A stretch of 64,000 nt of DNA from Bacillus mesophilus (GTDB lineage: Bacteria; Bacillota; Bacilli; Bacillales; SA4): positions 62,001-126,000 of the forward strand of contig NZ_JAAIWM010000008.1 of assembly GCF_011008845.1 (NCBI RefSeq). Direction: 5' to 3'. Positions within the stretch are counted from its first letter, which is position 1, and every line of letters starts with the position of its first letter. A program made the position numbers and the translations under genes. This document shows, piece by piece, positions 16,017 through 25,360 of the stretch. Under the pieces are notes generated by a model. It was not told the origin of the DNA. It worked only from the letters and a program-made list of their open reading frames with translations, and ran no database searches.

Positions 16017-17309
16017 ATGAGCATGAAAAATTTAAAAGACGAGCTGTTAAAGGATTATGATATGTCTTTAAATTATAATGGAGTCAATGGTGAAAGACTG
16101 GCAGAAAGACTAGATCAGATTTCACGAATAGGATTAACCACTGATTTTGGTTCAAGTCGTCTTGGGTTATCTGATGGAGAGAAGCAAGCAAAAGCTCTTG
16201 TGAAGAACTGGATGTTGGAAGCTGGACTTGAGGTTGTTGAAGATGGTGCTGGAAACGTTTTTGGCAAATTAGCAGGTACACTGGATTATCAAACAATAAT
16301 GTCTGGCTCGCATGTTGACAGTGTACCTAATGGTGGTCATTTTGATGGTCCTCTCGGTGTGTTGTCTGCGCTAGAAGTTGTAGAAGCTTGGAAGGATACT
16401 AATGTTAAACCAAGTAAAAGCTTTGAAGTGGCAATTTTCACAGATGAAGAAGGTGCCAGATTTAATGGAGGTTTTACAGGTAGTGGAGCTGTAACGGGTC
16501 AATTAGACTATGATTCGCAATTTAAAAGGACAGATGGCGATGGGAAAACATTTGAACAAGTTCTAGAAGAGTATGGAAGCAACGCTGTTCATTTCAAACA
16601 AGCTAAGCGTGACTTCTCTGATGTGGAATTATTTGTAGAGGTTCATATTGAACAAGGAAAACGTCTCGAGAAAGCAAATCTTCCAGTTGGGATTGTATCT
16701 GGTATAGCGGGGCCTTCCTGGATGGAGTTAAATTTTTATGGTGAGGCTGGTCATGCCGGGAATACCCCAATGGACGATCGTAAGGATGCTTTGGTGGCTG
16801 CTAGTGAATTTATTTATAAAGTTGAAGCTCTTCCGGGAAAAGTTAGCCCAACTGCTGTTGCAACAGTGGGTAAGCTGCAAGTAAAGCCAAATGGAGTAAA
16901 TGTAATTCCTGGGCAAGTAACTTTATACGTAGACATTCGTGATATTCATGAAGAAACTCGTGATCAGCTCATTCAATTAGTCTCTGATACTGCAAATGAA
17001 ATTGCAATTAAGCATAAACTTAAAGTGACAATCGATGAAATGCTTAGAATTAAACCCGTACCAATCAAAAAAGAATTACATCTAAAGTTAGAGGAAACCT
17101 TTAAAACTAATAATGTTGAACCCCTGTATGTACCAAGCGGTGCTGGTCATGATGCGATGATAGTAGGAAACCTAGTTCCTGCTGCAATGATATTTGTTCG
17201 AAGCAAGAATGGAATTAGTCATAACCCTAAAGAATGGTCTTCTTTAAATGATTGTGTTAGGGGTGTTCATGTACTAAAGGGATTTGTAGAGAGTTTAATG
17301 GAAAAGTAG
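16017..17309 (+). CDS. Zn-dependent M20 amidohydrolase, N-carbamoyl-L-amino acid hydrolase / allantoate amidohydrolase type
   Basis: A 430-residue member of the hydantoinase/carbamoylase branch of peptidase family M20. Metal-binding stretches are SGSHVDSVPNGGHFDGPLGV and FTDEEGARF, followed by 'HIEQG' and, near the end, 'SGAGHDAMIVGN' and 'GISHNPKEW'. Such enzymes hydrolyse N-carbamoyl-L-amino acids, ureidoglycine intermediates or allantoate; no purine or hydantoin genes are nearby, so substrate is open. ATG 16017 lies 7 nt after AAAAGGGAG; the in-frame TTG at 15999 would place the ribosome binding site inside the gene. A TATAAT at 15977-15982 may be its -10 box. Confidence 0.88.
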   Translation: MSMKNLKDELLKDYDMSLNYNGVNGERLAERLDQISRIGLTTDFGSSRLGLSDGEKQAKALVKNWMLEAGLEVVEDGAGNVFGKLAGTLDYQTIMSGSHVDSVPNGGHFDGPLGVLSALEVVEAWKDTNVKPSKSFEVAIFTDEEGARFNGGFTGSGAVTGQLDYDSQFKRTDGDGKTFEQVLEEYGSNAVHFKQAKRDFSDVELFVEVHIEQGKRLEKANLPVGIVSGIAGPSWMELNFYGEAGHAGNTPMDDRKDALVAASEFIYKVEALPGKVSPTAVATVGKLQVKPNGVNVIPGQVTLYVDIRDIHEETRDQLIQLVSDTANEIAIKHKLKVTIDEMLRIKPVPIKKELHLKLEETFKTNNVEPLYVPSGAGHDAMIVGNLVPAAMIFVRSKNGISHNPKEWSSLNDCVRGVHVLKGFVESLMEK

Positions 17310-17317
17310 TGGTGAAG

Positions 17318-17345
17318 GCTCTATCTAAAAGATAGAGCTTTTTTT
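17318..17345 (+). terminator. Rho-independent terminator
   Basis: GCTCTATCT/AGATAGAGC stem, AAA loop, then seven T. Confidence 0.92.
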
Positions 17346-17508
17346 ATGCAGGAAAAAGCTTTATTTTTTGTCTATGCCTAAAATTCAAGAGTGCCTATGA
17401 AGGAGTACCGTTAAAGTTAAGTATTGTCATGTCTCCAAGGGAACTGGATAGTCACCCAGCATTTAGGGAATAAGAATACTATTCAAACCAAATGTGGGGA
17501 TTTGTGCG

Positions 17509-19059
17509 ATGCGGAAATTTATAAAACCAAAGGCAATCAATCAAGGTAAAGAAGAACCAGAAAGAGAACAAGAACAAAAGGATATACCAGTAAACGATCA
17601 GCTTAGTCAAAATATAGAAGTACTTAAACAGAAATTCGATAAATGCTCAGATGTTGTCTTTCGTCCTTTGAAGGTTGGAAATAACAATGGATATATCATT
17701 TTTATAGACGGATTAATTGATAAGGTTAGCATTGAACTACATGCTATACATCAATTACTTTCGGAAGTTACATTGGATTCTCTTACAGCAGAGTATTTAG
17801 AACAAAATATAATGTCCGTTAATCAGGTTGTTGAATCCGAAGAGTTAGGAAATTTAGTTGATCATATTTTAATGGGAAAAACAGTATTGTTGGTAGATCA
17901 ACTTAATAAGGCCTTAGTACTAGATGCTAAAGGCGGTGTAAGAAGAACGGTTTCGGAGCCAGAAACGGAAGCTTCTGTAAGAGGTCCCCGTGAAGGTTTT
18001 ACTGAGAATCTAGGTGTAAACACTGCTCTTGTAAGACAGAAGCTACACTCATCAAATTTAAAATTAGTTTCTAGAGAAATTGGGACTCAAACTAAAACAT
18101 CAGTGATTATGATGTACATGGAAAATTTAGCTCCCCCCGAATTAATAGAAGAAGTATTAAGTCGATTAGACAGAATCGAAATTGATGGAGTTTTAGAAAG
18201 CGGGTATATTGAAGAACTGATTGAGGATAGTCCGTGGAGTTTTTTTCAGCAAATTCAAAATACAGAACGTCCAGATACGGTAGTTGCTAATCTATTAGAG
18301 GGACGAGTCTCCATTCTAGTAAACGGAACACCATTTGCACTCATCCTACCAGCTACCTTCTGGCAGTTCATCCAAGCTAGTGAAGATTATTATCAACGCT
18401 ATCATATTTCGATATTTTTAAGACTTTTACGGGTTATACTGTTGTTTTTAGCACTATTATTACCAGCGTTCTATATCGCTGTTACAACCTATCATCAAGA
18501 GATGATTCCAACTAATTTACTTTTTAGTATTGCATCGAGCAGGGAGGCCATTCCATTTCCCGCTTTTGTGGAGGCGATGATTATGGAAATTGCCTTTGAA
18601 GCTCTTCGTGAGGCGGGGATCAGACTTCCGAAGGTAATCGGCCAAGCTGTCAGTATTTTAGGTGCATTAGTAATTGGGCAAGCGGCTGTAGAAGCAGGAA
18701 TTGTGTCTGCTCCAATGGTTATTGTTGTATCGTTAACAGGGATCGCTTCCTTTACCATTCCAAGATTTAATATGGCAATCTCGATTCGTTTATTACGATT
18801 TCCAATGATGATTTTGGCAGGCTTGTTTGGTTTATTTGGAATCGTCATAGGTTCAATTATCTTATTGACGCATCTATGTAACTTGAGATCATTCGGTGTT
18901 CCGTTTTTTAGTCCACTTGGTCCTTTAAAATGGAGTGAGTTAAAGGATGTTTTTGTAAGAGTACCATGGTGGGATATGGAAAATCGACCTGGAGATTTTA
19001 CAAAGGAAAATGTAACAAGAGAGGGAAACAATCTAAAACCTTCTCCAGATTCTAACTAG
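17509..19059 (+). CDS. Spore germinant receptor A subunit (GerA family)
   Basis: GerA-family proteins form the ligand-gated channel of spore germinant receptors in the inner spore membrane. The soluble N-terminal domain (~residues 30-290) carries 'SEPETEASVRGPREGFTENLGVNTALVRQK', a family signature. At least four to five membrane helices follow, including 'EAIPFPAFVEAMIMEIAFEALREAGIRLPK', also diagnostic. The C-terminus (DMENRPGDFTKENV) is cytoplasmic. The start at ATG 17509 follows GTGGGGA; an in-frame GTG at 17494 overlaps that site and is less likely. First gene of an A-C-D-B operon; such operons are normally forespore-expressed (sigma-G), but I could not place the promoter. Confidence 0.94.
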   Translation: MRKFIKPKAINQGKEEPEREQEQKDIPVNDQLSQNIEVLKQKFDKCSDVVFRPLKVGNNNGYIIFIDGLIDKVSIELHAIHQLLSEVTLDSLTAEYLEQNIMSVNQVVESEELGNLVDHILMGKTVLLVDQLNKALVLDAKGGVRRTVSEPETEASVRGPREGFTENLGVNTALVRQKLHSSNLKLVSREIGTQTKTSVIMMYMENLAPPELIEEVLSRLDRIEIDGVLESGYIEELIEDSPWSFFQQIQNTERPDTVVANLLEGRVSILVNGTPFALILPATFWQFIQASEDYYQRYHISIFLRLLRVILLFLALLLPAFYIAVTTYHQEMIPTNLLFSIASSREAIPFPAFVEAMIMEIAFEALREAGIRLPKVIGQAVSILGALVIGQAAVEAGIVSAPMVIVVSLTGIASFTIPRFNMAISIRLLRFPMMILAGLFGLFGIVIGSIILLTHLCNLRSFGVPFFSPLGPLKWSELKDVFVRVPWWDMENRPGDFTKENVTREGNNLKPSPDSN

Positions 19060-19084
19060 AATCATACAGAACGGAGTGAGGAAA

Positions 19085-20230
19085 ATGTGTAAGATATTTA
19101 TGCTTTTTCTTTGTGTATTAGTATTGAGTGGTTGTTGGGACCGAAGTGAAGTAAATGATGTTGCATTTGTCATTGCTACTGGTTTTGACAAGGTTGAGGA
19201 AAATAAATTCCAAGTATCTGTTCAGGTCCCATTACCAGGTGCTATGGGTGATGGTGCAAGTGGAGGAGGGGGTGGTACTAGTGGTGGCCCTTATTACGTT
19301 GATTCCGGTATAGGACGTAATGTACGAGAAAGTAATGATGATCTTCAGAAAAGAATGTCTAGAGAATTATATTTTGGACATCGCCGAGTACTTGTGTTTG
19401 GCGAGAAGATGGCAAGAGGTGGGTTTCAAAAATCATTAGAAGTTGTGTTAGAGCAACCACAATCTCGTCTTTCTTCATATGTTCTGCTAACCGATGGTGA
19501 AGCATTGAAGATATTAAATGGAACACCACATTTAGAACAATTGCCAGCTGAAGCTATTAGAGAAATGGCCAAAAGTATGAATGCTATTACAGTAAAAGAT
19601 GTATTAAACGATCTCGAAAGACATGGTAAAGATCCTGTAATCCCGAAGGTAGATGTAGTAGAAACACAAAATGGAGATTCAAAGGATAAGAAAGATGAGT
19701 TTAAACTAAATGGTTTTGGTATTTTAAAACATGATCATTTGAAGTTTTTCACCAACAAACAAGAAACTTCAGGGGCAATGTGGCTGTTAGAAAAATTTCC
19801 TGGTAGTAACTATACCTTTTCACTTGGTGAAAAGGACGAAATAAATGTTTATATTAATAATCAACGGACGCAAATAAACAGTAAAGTTATAGATGGAATG
19901 CCGACTTTCACTATTAATATAAAAGTAAATGCTCACACTGTTCAAAACGAGCCCAAATTAGATTTGGAAAAACAAGAAGAATATAAGCTTGCAACAGGTA
20001 AGATGGAGGAGCAAATAAAAGCAGAAGTAACGGAGATTTTAGAACACTCCACTTCAGAAGGAATTGATATGGCCGGATTAGGGTGGCACTTATTTCGTCA
20101 TGAAATTTTCCTTTGGGAAGAAAAATGGAAGGATAATTGGGAGAAATTACTTCCAGATTTAAAGATTGATGTTAAGGTTAATGCTGAAATTGAGAGAACC
20201 ATAAATTCAGGAATAAATATAAAGGAATGA
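19085..20230 (+). CDS. Spore germinant receptor C subunit (GerC-family lipoprotein)
   Basis: The signal MCKIFMLFLCVLVLSGC ends in a lipobox with lipidated cysteine, then CWDRSEVND, the classic start of mature GerC proteins. The 381-residue lipoprotein has a family pattern 'GFGILKHDHLKFFTNKQETSGAMWLL' and a C-terminal helical domain. It sits on the outer leaflet and assembles with A and B subunits. A low-complexity Gly-rich loop (DGASGGGGGTSGG, around residues 55-70) is unusual but compatible with a surface loop. ATG 19085 lies 8 nt from GGAG; GTG 19076 is an in-frame alternative. It follows the A subunit by 25 bp. Confidence 0.93.
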   Translation: MCKIFMLFLCVLVLSGCWDRSEVNDVAFVIATGFDKVEENKFQVSVQVPLPGAMGDGASGGGGGTSGGPYYVDSGIGRNVRESNDDLQKRMSRELYFGHRRVLVFGEKMARGGFQKSLEVVLEQPQSRLSSYVLLTDGEALKILNGTPHLEQLPAEAIREMAKSMNAITVKDVLNDLERHGKDPVIPKVDVVETQNGDSKDKKDEFKLNGFGILKHDHLKFFTNKQETSGAMWLLEKFPGSNYTFSLGEKDEINVYINNQRTQINSKVIDGMPTFTINIKVNAHTVQNEPKLDLEKQEEYKLATGKMEEQIKAEVTEILEHSTSEGIDMAGLGWHLFRHEIFLWEEKWKDNWEKLLPDLKIDVKVNAEIERTINSGINIKE

Positions 20231-20237
20231 TCTATCG

Positions 20238-20459
20238 ATGATTGGAATGCTTGGAATCACGATCTCTTTACTCATTTTCTTAATAAGTCAGCATAAAAGC
20301 TTACAAAAGGAAAAGGGTGATAAAATTAAAGTATACCTACTATCAGCTTTAACAATATCTTCATCTCTTTTTTTTATACTTCCTTATTCACCAAGTATCA
20401 TGACCGATCATATCAATAGATTTTTCAGGACAATAACCGAAATGGTGGTATTAGGATGA
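20238..20459 (+). CDS. Small two-helix membrane protein, probable germinant receptor D subunit
   Basis: A 73-residue product with two predicted membrane helices (residues ~2-17 and ~32-50) joined by a basic loop (SQHKSLQKEKGDKIK). D subunits of spore germinant receptors (GerKD in B. subtilis, GerUD/GerVD in B. megaterium) have this size and topology, are encoded within or next to ger operons, and modulate receptor sensitivity. The gene begins 7 bp after the C subunit, and its stop overlaps the B subunit start by 4 bp, implying translational coupling. Identity is inferred from position and topology, because these proteins are poorly conserved. Confidence 0.8.
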   Translation: MIGMLGITISLLIFLISQHKSLQKEKGDKIKVYLLSALTISSSLFFILPYSPSIMTDHINRFFRTITEMVVLG

Positions 20460-21541
20460 AAAAAGAAGTTATATCTCCATTTCAATTAGCGATATTAATA
20501 GCGAATTTACTACTAACCGCAACGTTAACAACACTACCGCAAATACTTACTCAAGTTGCAGAACGTAATGCATGGGTAGCTCCATTAGTAGTCTTTCCTA
20601 TCATAATAGGTATGTTATGGTTAGGAATAGGAAAGGGACATGATGTTCGTAAAGTAATGGAAGAAGATCAATCTTTTTTACCAAAAAGTTTTTATATAGT
20701 TCTTTTTCTGTTTTTAGTAATGCTTTATATAAAAGACTTGAGAGCTTTTGTGGATTTTATTTCAGCAACATTGCTTCCTACTACACCTATAGAGGTTATC
20801 ACGATCATGCTATCCTTAACACTTTTGTATATCACATTTTCGGGACTAGAGGTAATTGCAAGAATTACCGTGATACAATTTGTTGTGTTTGCAAGCATTG
20901 TGCTGTCTTCACCTTTACTCTTATTAAATGAAATTGATTTAACAAATTTTGCTCCACTTGTTGGACCTGGAATTGCTAAAAATATAAGTGGTTCATCTTT
21001 CTTCTTGTTTCCGTGGATGGGGGAGGTAGTCTTAATCTTTTTATTACTATCCAATCTCTCGACGAACAAGAAGGTTCTTAAAACAACGATGGTCGGTACT
21101 TTTCTTGGATTTTTCCTTCTATTGCTTTTAATAATCATGGATATTGCTGTGTTAGGTAGTGATATCGTATCGATGACAACGTATCCTAATTTTATCATGA
21201 TTCAAGAAATCAATTTAACTGATTTTTTAGATCGTCTTGACCTCGTTATTGTTACAGTATGGATGCCTTGTTTAATTGCAAAGATTGCATTAACTTCATA
21301 TTGTATTCATCAATTATTATTTAAATTGAATATAGCTAAAACAAATGCCCCATTTGTACCTATTATTTTATTATTAGGTGTTTTATCCATTATTTTATTT
21401 GGAAGTAATACCGATCACTTAAAGTTTTCTTATTATACATGGACAATCATTGGTGCCTTCCTTGAATTTACTATCTTTGGTCTATACTTCGCTATTAGAA
21501 AGAAGAGAAAAAAACAAATTAAGCAAGAACAGTCTATGTAA
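20456..21541 (+). CDS. Spore germinant receptor B subunit (GerB/YndE family permease)
   Basis: A 361-residue protein with about ten hydrophobic helices of the APC-superfamily GerAB type, which bind the germinant amino acid in the membrane. The N-terminus 'ISPFQLAILIANLLLTATLTTLPQILTQVAERNAWVAPLV' is characteristic. ATG 20456 overlaps the stop of the D gene (ATGA). It is the last gene of the operon, followed at once by a hairpin. The cognate germinant cannot be deduced. Confidence 0.93.
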   Translation: MKKEVISPFQLAILIANLLLTATLTTLPQILTQVAERNAWVAPLVVFPIIIGMLWLGIGKGHDVRKVMEEDQSFLPKSFYIVLFLFLVMLYIKDLRAFVDFISATLLPTTPIEVITIMLSLTLLYITFSGLEVIARITVIQFVVFASIVLSSPLLLLNEIDLTNFAPLVGPGIAKNISGSSFFLFPWMGEVVLIFLLLSNLSTNKKVLKTTMVGTFLGFFLLLLLIIMDIAVLGSDIVSMTTYPNFIMIQEINLTDFLDRLDLVIVTVWMPCLIAKIALTSYCIHQLLFKLNIAKTNAPFVPIILLLGVLSIILFGSNTDHLKFSYYTWTIIGAFLEFTIFGLYFAIRKKRKKQIKQEQSM

Positions 21542-21574
21542 AAAGGCCGACAGAAATCATTACTGTGGGCCTTT
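21542..21574. terminator. Hairpin terminator of the ger operon
   Basis: AAAGGCC/GGCCTTT with an inner ACAG/CTGT helix, directly after the GerB stop and before the converging dehydrogenase gene. Confidence 0.75.
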
Positions 21575-21611
21575 AAGTGTATTCAAATATATGATATTTT
21601 GCCTTTAATTC

Positions 21612-22826
21612 TTAACTCTTTACCACTAACTGAACTACCTTCTCTCCAATTGAACGAATCAACTCAGGAGGCATCGGGAAATTTAGAGCTGCTGGGTCAC
21701 TAGAAACAGCTGCAACGGTTTTCTCAAAATCCTCATGTGAGATATTGTAGCTACTAAAGTCGCTTGGTAGCCCCACCTTGTATTGGAGTGTCTTTATTTT
21801 CTCAACAATCTTTGCTAATAAAGCTTCAGAATCATCGTTGGCATCTCCAACTGATAAGGCTTGTGCAAGCTCTTTGACCTTTGGAAGATAGAGCATTGGA
21901 ATGCTTTCAATCACAACAGGTAAAAAGACTGCATTTGCTAAGCCATGCGGAATTCTGAATAGAGCTCCGTAAGCATGTGCTAGATTATGAACAGGAATAG
22001 CATTTAGTGCAAAACTAAAAGCTGTAATACCCATTAAACTTGCTTGAAGCATTTCCATTCTAGCTTCTATATTTTTACCACACTCAACGGCAGTTGTTAA
22101 ATGTTTGTCAATCACTCGGATTGCATGTAGAGCATATGCATCGGTTAAGGCAGTTGCTGTAGGGGAAGCCAACGCCTCGATTGCGTGAGTTAAAGCATCG
22201 AATCCTGTAAAAGCTGTGATAGAAGGCGGCAATGTAACAGTAAGGTCCGGATCTAAGACGGCAATATCAGAAGACAAAAAAGGATTAATAATATTTGTTT
22301 TTATTTTCAATGCTTCGTTAAAAATAACAGCAATTGGTGAAACCTCAGATCCAGTTCCAGCTGTTGTAGGAACGGAAATATGAGGAATCGGTATATAAGT
22401 TGCCTGAGGAAAAGATTCATATAAGAATCCACCTGGAATAGCTTCTCTTATATCTGTTAAGTTTTTATGGAGTGCATATTTGACACCTTTTACAGTATCT
22501 AGTACACTTCCACCACCAACGGCTAGCAGGGCATCTCCACCAACTTCTCTTACATAACGTGCTGCTTCATTTACCTTTAACCCTTCCGCATCTTGGGGAA
22601 TATCTAAGAAGGTACCAACAAGCTCTGGTCCAACACCGTGTGAAGTTAAATGAAAGATTTGTGAAACCTTTTCTACAATACCCGCATTCTCTAATCCGCG
22701 GTCACTAAATAATACGACTCTTTTTGCTCCTAAGCCTCTAAATAAATCAGGTAACATTGCCCTTGTGTTGCTACCAGCATAAATGGCTGTTCGTAAATTA
22801 AATTGAGAGAGTGTTGAAGTTAACAT
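21612..22826 (-). CDS. Iron-containing (group III) alcohol dehydrogenase
   Basis: A 404-residue NAD(P)-dependent dehydrogenase of the Fe-ADH family. The nucleotide-binding GGGSVLDTVKG, the 'ISVPTTAGTGSEVSP' stretch and the metal-ligand region 'GFDALTHAIEALASP' ... 'PVHNLAHAYGALFRIPHGLANA' with conserved Asp and three His are all present. Reactions in the family include oxidation of alcohols, butanol, lactaldehyde and hydroxyacids. It lies 37 bp downstream of the aldehyde dehydrogenase gene on the same strand, so the pair likely converts an alcohol to its acid via the aldehyde. A cre-like palindrome lies upstream of the pair. Confidence 0.93.
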   Translation of the reverse strand: MLTSTLSQFNLRTAIYAGSNTRAMLPDLFRGLGAKRVVLFSDRGLENAGIVEKVSQIFHLTSHGVGPELVGTFLDIPQDAEGLKVNEAARYVREVGGDALLAVGGGSVLDTVKGVKYALHKNLTDIREAIPGGFLYESFPQATYIPIPHISVPTTAGTGSEVSPIAVIFNEALKIKTNIINPFLSSDIAVLDPDLTVTLPPSITAFTGFDALTHAIEALASPTATALTDAYALHAIRVIDKHLTTAVECGKNIEARMEMLQASLMGITAFSFALNAIPVHNLAHAYGALFRIPHGLANAVFLPVVIESIPMLYLPKVKELAQALSVGDANDDSEALLAKIVEKIKTLQYKVGLPSDFSSYNISHEDFEKTVAAVSSDPAALNFPMPPELIRSIGEKVVQLVVKS

Positions 22827-22863
22827 GAAATCACCTCATGAATTTTATTTTATAATTTACTGT

Positions 22864-24390
22864 TTATTCAGATTGAGAGAATAATAATTGATACCAGCTT
22901 CTTCTTTCAAGCTGTGGAACCATAGATGTATGAACATGCTTAAGCTGTGTATAAGCATCTAATGAATACTTACCCATTTCACGACCGATTCCACTTTGTT
23001 TATATCCTCCAAACGGAGCATCGTTACGAAGCATATGCCAATCATTGATCCATACAACCCCAGCTCTAAGTTTTCTTGTTACTTCATAAGCCTTATTAAC
23101 ATCTCTCGTCCATACCCCAGCCGCTAATCCAAAAATGGTATCATTCGCTAATTGAATCGCTTCTTCTACTGATGAATAACGAATAACAGAAAGAACTGGG
23201 CCAAAGATCTCTTCCTGTGCAATTTTCATATCATTTGTTACGTTTGTAAAGATAGTCGGCTCGATGAAGTAGCCTCCTTCACAGCCTGGTACCGTAACTT
23301 CATTACCACCACATACTAGGGTGGCACCTTCTTGCTTTCCGGCCTCAATGTACGATAGAATCGTATCTCTTTGTTGCTTTGAAATGACTGGGCCCATATC
23401 AGTTTCTGGTGAAAGAGGGTGTCCTAACTTTACTTTCTTTGACCAAGCCACTAATCTCTCTACCACTTCATCATATATACCGTCTGGGACAAATAGTCTT
23501 GTACCAGATTCACAAAGTTGACCAGAGTGTAAGAATACCCCGAAAAGACTACCAGGAATAGCTATGTCTAAATCAGCATCCTCCAGTAAAATATTTGGAG
23601 ACTTTCCACCTAACTCAAGTGTTGTATTTTTAATCGTCTCTGCAGCTAGCCCCATTATTCTTCTTCCGACCTCAGTCGAACCAGTAAAGGCGACCTTATC
23701 CACATCCGGATGACTTGCTAGATATTCTCCCACTTCCTTACCAGATCCAGGTACGACATTAATAACCCCTGGTGGAACAACCGCAGAAATAATTTCAGCT
23801 AGCTTCAGAGTAGTTAGAGGTGTATAGCTTGCTGGCTTAAGTACTATAGTGTTTCCTGTCGCTAATGCAGGTGCAATCTTCCAGCAGGCAATTAGCATTG
23901 GCATATTCCATGGAGTTATTGCAGCACAAACTCCAATGGGCTCTCTCCAAACAAAATTATGAGATGGACCTGGAAACGGAGGAACGGGAAGTGTTTCTGA
24001 AAAAGGGTATTCGACGACAAACTTAGCCATTTGTTGAAATAAATCTGCCATTTGAAGGATGTCATTAGATGAGATGCGACGTAAAGTTCCACCGGAGCTC
24101 ATTACCTCTAAATAAACAAGTTCTTCAGCATGAGCAACAATTTGATAAGAGATATTATTAAGTACTTGTGCACGCTCCTTTGGCTTCATTTCACGCCAAG
24201 AATCATTATTGAAGGCGGCCCTTGCCGCCTGAACAGCTTGGTCAACATCTGACCTTGTTCCTTTAGAAACCTTTGCAAATACTTCCCCAGTTGCAGGGCT
24301 CACAACATCAAAAGTTTCCCCGCTCGATGCTGCTGTCCACTGCCCATTAATGAATAATGGAAATGTTTTTAATTCAACATTCGTTGTCAT
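22864..24390 (-). CDS. NAD(P)-dependent aldehyde dehydrogenase
   Basis: A 508-residue ALDH-superfamily enzyme oxidising an aldehyde to a carboxylate. Catalytic Glu259 lies in LELGGKSPN, nucleophile Cys293 in SGQLCESGTRLF (Glu after Cys rather than the commoner Ala/Thr), and the Rossmann stretches ITPWNMP and FTGSTEVGRRI are intact. The start ATG 24390 has AAGGAGG upstream. First gene of a two-gene operon with the iron alcohol dehydrogenase, and divergent from a GAF-LuxR regulator, which is the natural candidate to control it. Substrate not determinable. Confidence 0.94.
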   Translation of the reverse strand: MTTNVELKTFPLFINGQWTAASSGETFDVVSPATGEVFAKVSKGTRSDVDQAVQAARAAFNNDSWREMKPKERAQVLNNISYQIVAHAEELVYLEVMSSGGTLRRISSNDILQMADLFQQMAKFVVEYPFSETLPVPPFPGPSHNFVWREPIGVCAAITPWNMPMLIACWKIAPALATGNTIVLKPASYTPLTTLKLAEIISAVVPPGVINVVPGSGKEVGEYLASHPDVDKVAFTGSTEVGRRIMGLAAETIKNTTLELGGKSPNILLEDADLDIAIPGSLFGVFLHSGQLCESGTRLFVPDGIYDEVVERLVAWSKKVKLGHPLSPETDMGPVISKQQRDTILSYIEAGKQEGATLVCGGNEVTVPGCEGGYFIEPTIFTNVTNDMKIAQEEIFGPVLSVIRYSSVEEAIQLANDTIFGLAAGVWTRDVNKAYEVTRKLRAGVVWINDWHMLRNDAPFGGYKQSGIGREMGKYSLDAYTQLKHVHTSMVPQLERRSWYQLLFSQSE

Positions 24391-24478
24391 ATTTTCTCCT
24401 CCTTAAAGTTACACCTATATAAGGTTGATTAACCAAATATACTATTTGAAAATTAAGAACGAACACAGTAAAATGGTA

Positions 24479-24494
24479 ATGTAAGTGCTTACAT
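24479..24494. promoter_or_regulatory. cre-like palindrome between aldh-adh operon and LuxR gene
   Basis: ATGTAAG-TG-CTTACAT is a perfect palindrome in the 166-bp divergent intergenic region. TGTAAGTGCTTACA matches the CcpA cre consensus (TGWAANCGNTNWCA) except for T in place of the central C. Either CcpA or the neighbouring LuxR-type regulator could bind it. Confidence 0.5.
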
Positions 24495-24556
24495 AAATCA
24501 TAAGGAAACAATCAATCTTTTCATATCGCTGAAAATGTAGGGGAGGGTTTTGTCGA

Positions 24557-25243
24557 ATGTTACAAAAGGAAGCTCATCAATACCTAGAAACACTAAGAGT
24601 TTTTAAAGATCCTGTCCAAAAAATTGAAGGGATCTTGGAAGGCTGTACAAGATTTTTTCCTTTTAAAAGAGCTTCAATCTTTACATACTCACCGTTAAAT
24701 CATTCTGGTGAAGGGATTCTCCAAATTGATAACGGTTGTTTTCATCCCATGAATACAATCAAAGAAGATGTAAGAACGATACCACCTCTGTACTTCTCCA
24801 TAATGAATAAGAAACCAATATTCTTGAATATTGACCCAACCGGTAAGAATTTTCCGCTAAAATACATAACTCGTTTTCAGCTAACCTCTATGTTAATTAT
24901 TCCTGTTTGTTTTAATCATGCTGTAATTGGATCTGTATTCTTAGATCATTTTAAAGAAAATGAGAATTTTGATTCATATGATTCGGTTTCTCTGTATCAT
25001 TATTTTAAACTTGCAGCTGGAATAGTTTCTTTACAATCCCAACAGCAAACCCTTTTAAGCAAACGTGAGCTAGAAGTATTACAAAGACTTTCCTATGGGT
25101 ATAGCATGAAGGAGATGGCAGACGACATGGGAATAAGCGAGTTTACTGTAAGGGATTATTTAACTGCTGTGAACCGCAAGCTTGGTACGAAGCATCGTGC
25201 AGAAGCAGTTGGGGTTGCGCTAAGGGCCGGAATTATTACATAA
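24557..25243 (+). CDS. GAF-domain LuxR-type transcriptional regulator
   Basis: The 228-residue protein has an N-terminal GAF-like sensory domain (~15-160) and a C-terminal LuxR/NarL helix-turn-helix (~165-228): 'LLSKRELEVLQRLSYGYSMKEMADDMGISEFTVRDYLTAVNRKLGTKHRAEAV'. No receiver domain is present, so control is by ligand binding to the GAF part, not phosphorylation. Its divergent position suggests it regulates the aldehyde/alcohol dehydrogenase operon. ATG 24557 follows GGGGAGGG at a fairly long distance (about 10 nt). Confidence 0.87.
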   Translation: MLQKEAHQYLETLRVFKDPVQKIEGILEGCTRFFPFKRASIFTYSPLNHSGEGILQIDNGCFHPMNTIKEDVRTIPPLYFSIMNKKPIFLNIDPTGKNFPLKYITRFQLTSMLIIPVCFNHAVIGSVFLDHFKENENFDSYDSVSLYHYFKLAAGIVSLQSQQQTLLSKRELEVLQRLSYGYSMKEMADDMGISEFTVRDYLTAVNRKLGTKHRAEAVGVALRAGIIT

Positions 25244-25360
25244 GTTTCTTAATTTACTATTGTTATAGAAACTAAGCAAATAAATGTGATTACAATTATG
25301 TTCATGTTAGACTTGGGTACAATATGCATAATACAAGTTAATATACGGAGGAAGCTACAA

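Noticed and set aside
16084..16296. Minus-strand frame inside the carbamoylase-like gene
   Set aside because: Shadow frame of a well-supported M20 enzyme.
17459..17481. Sigma-G-like promoter GCATT...AATACTA before the ger operon
   Set aside because: The spacer is only 11 bp, too short for a sigma-G promoter, so I did not list it.
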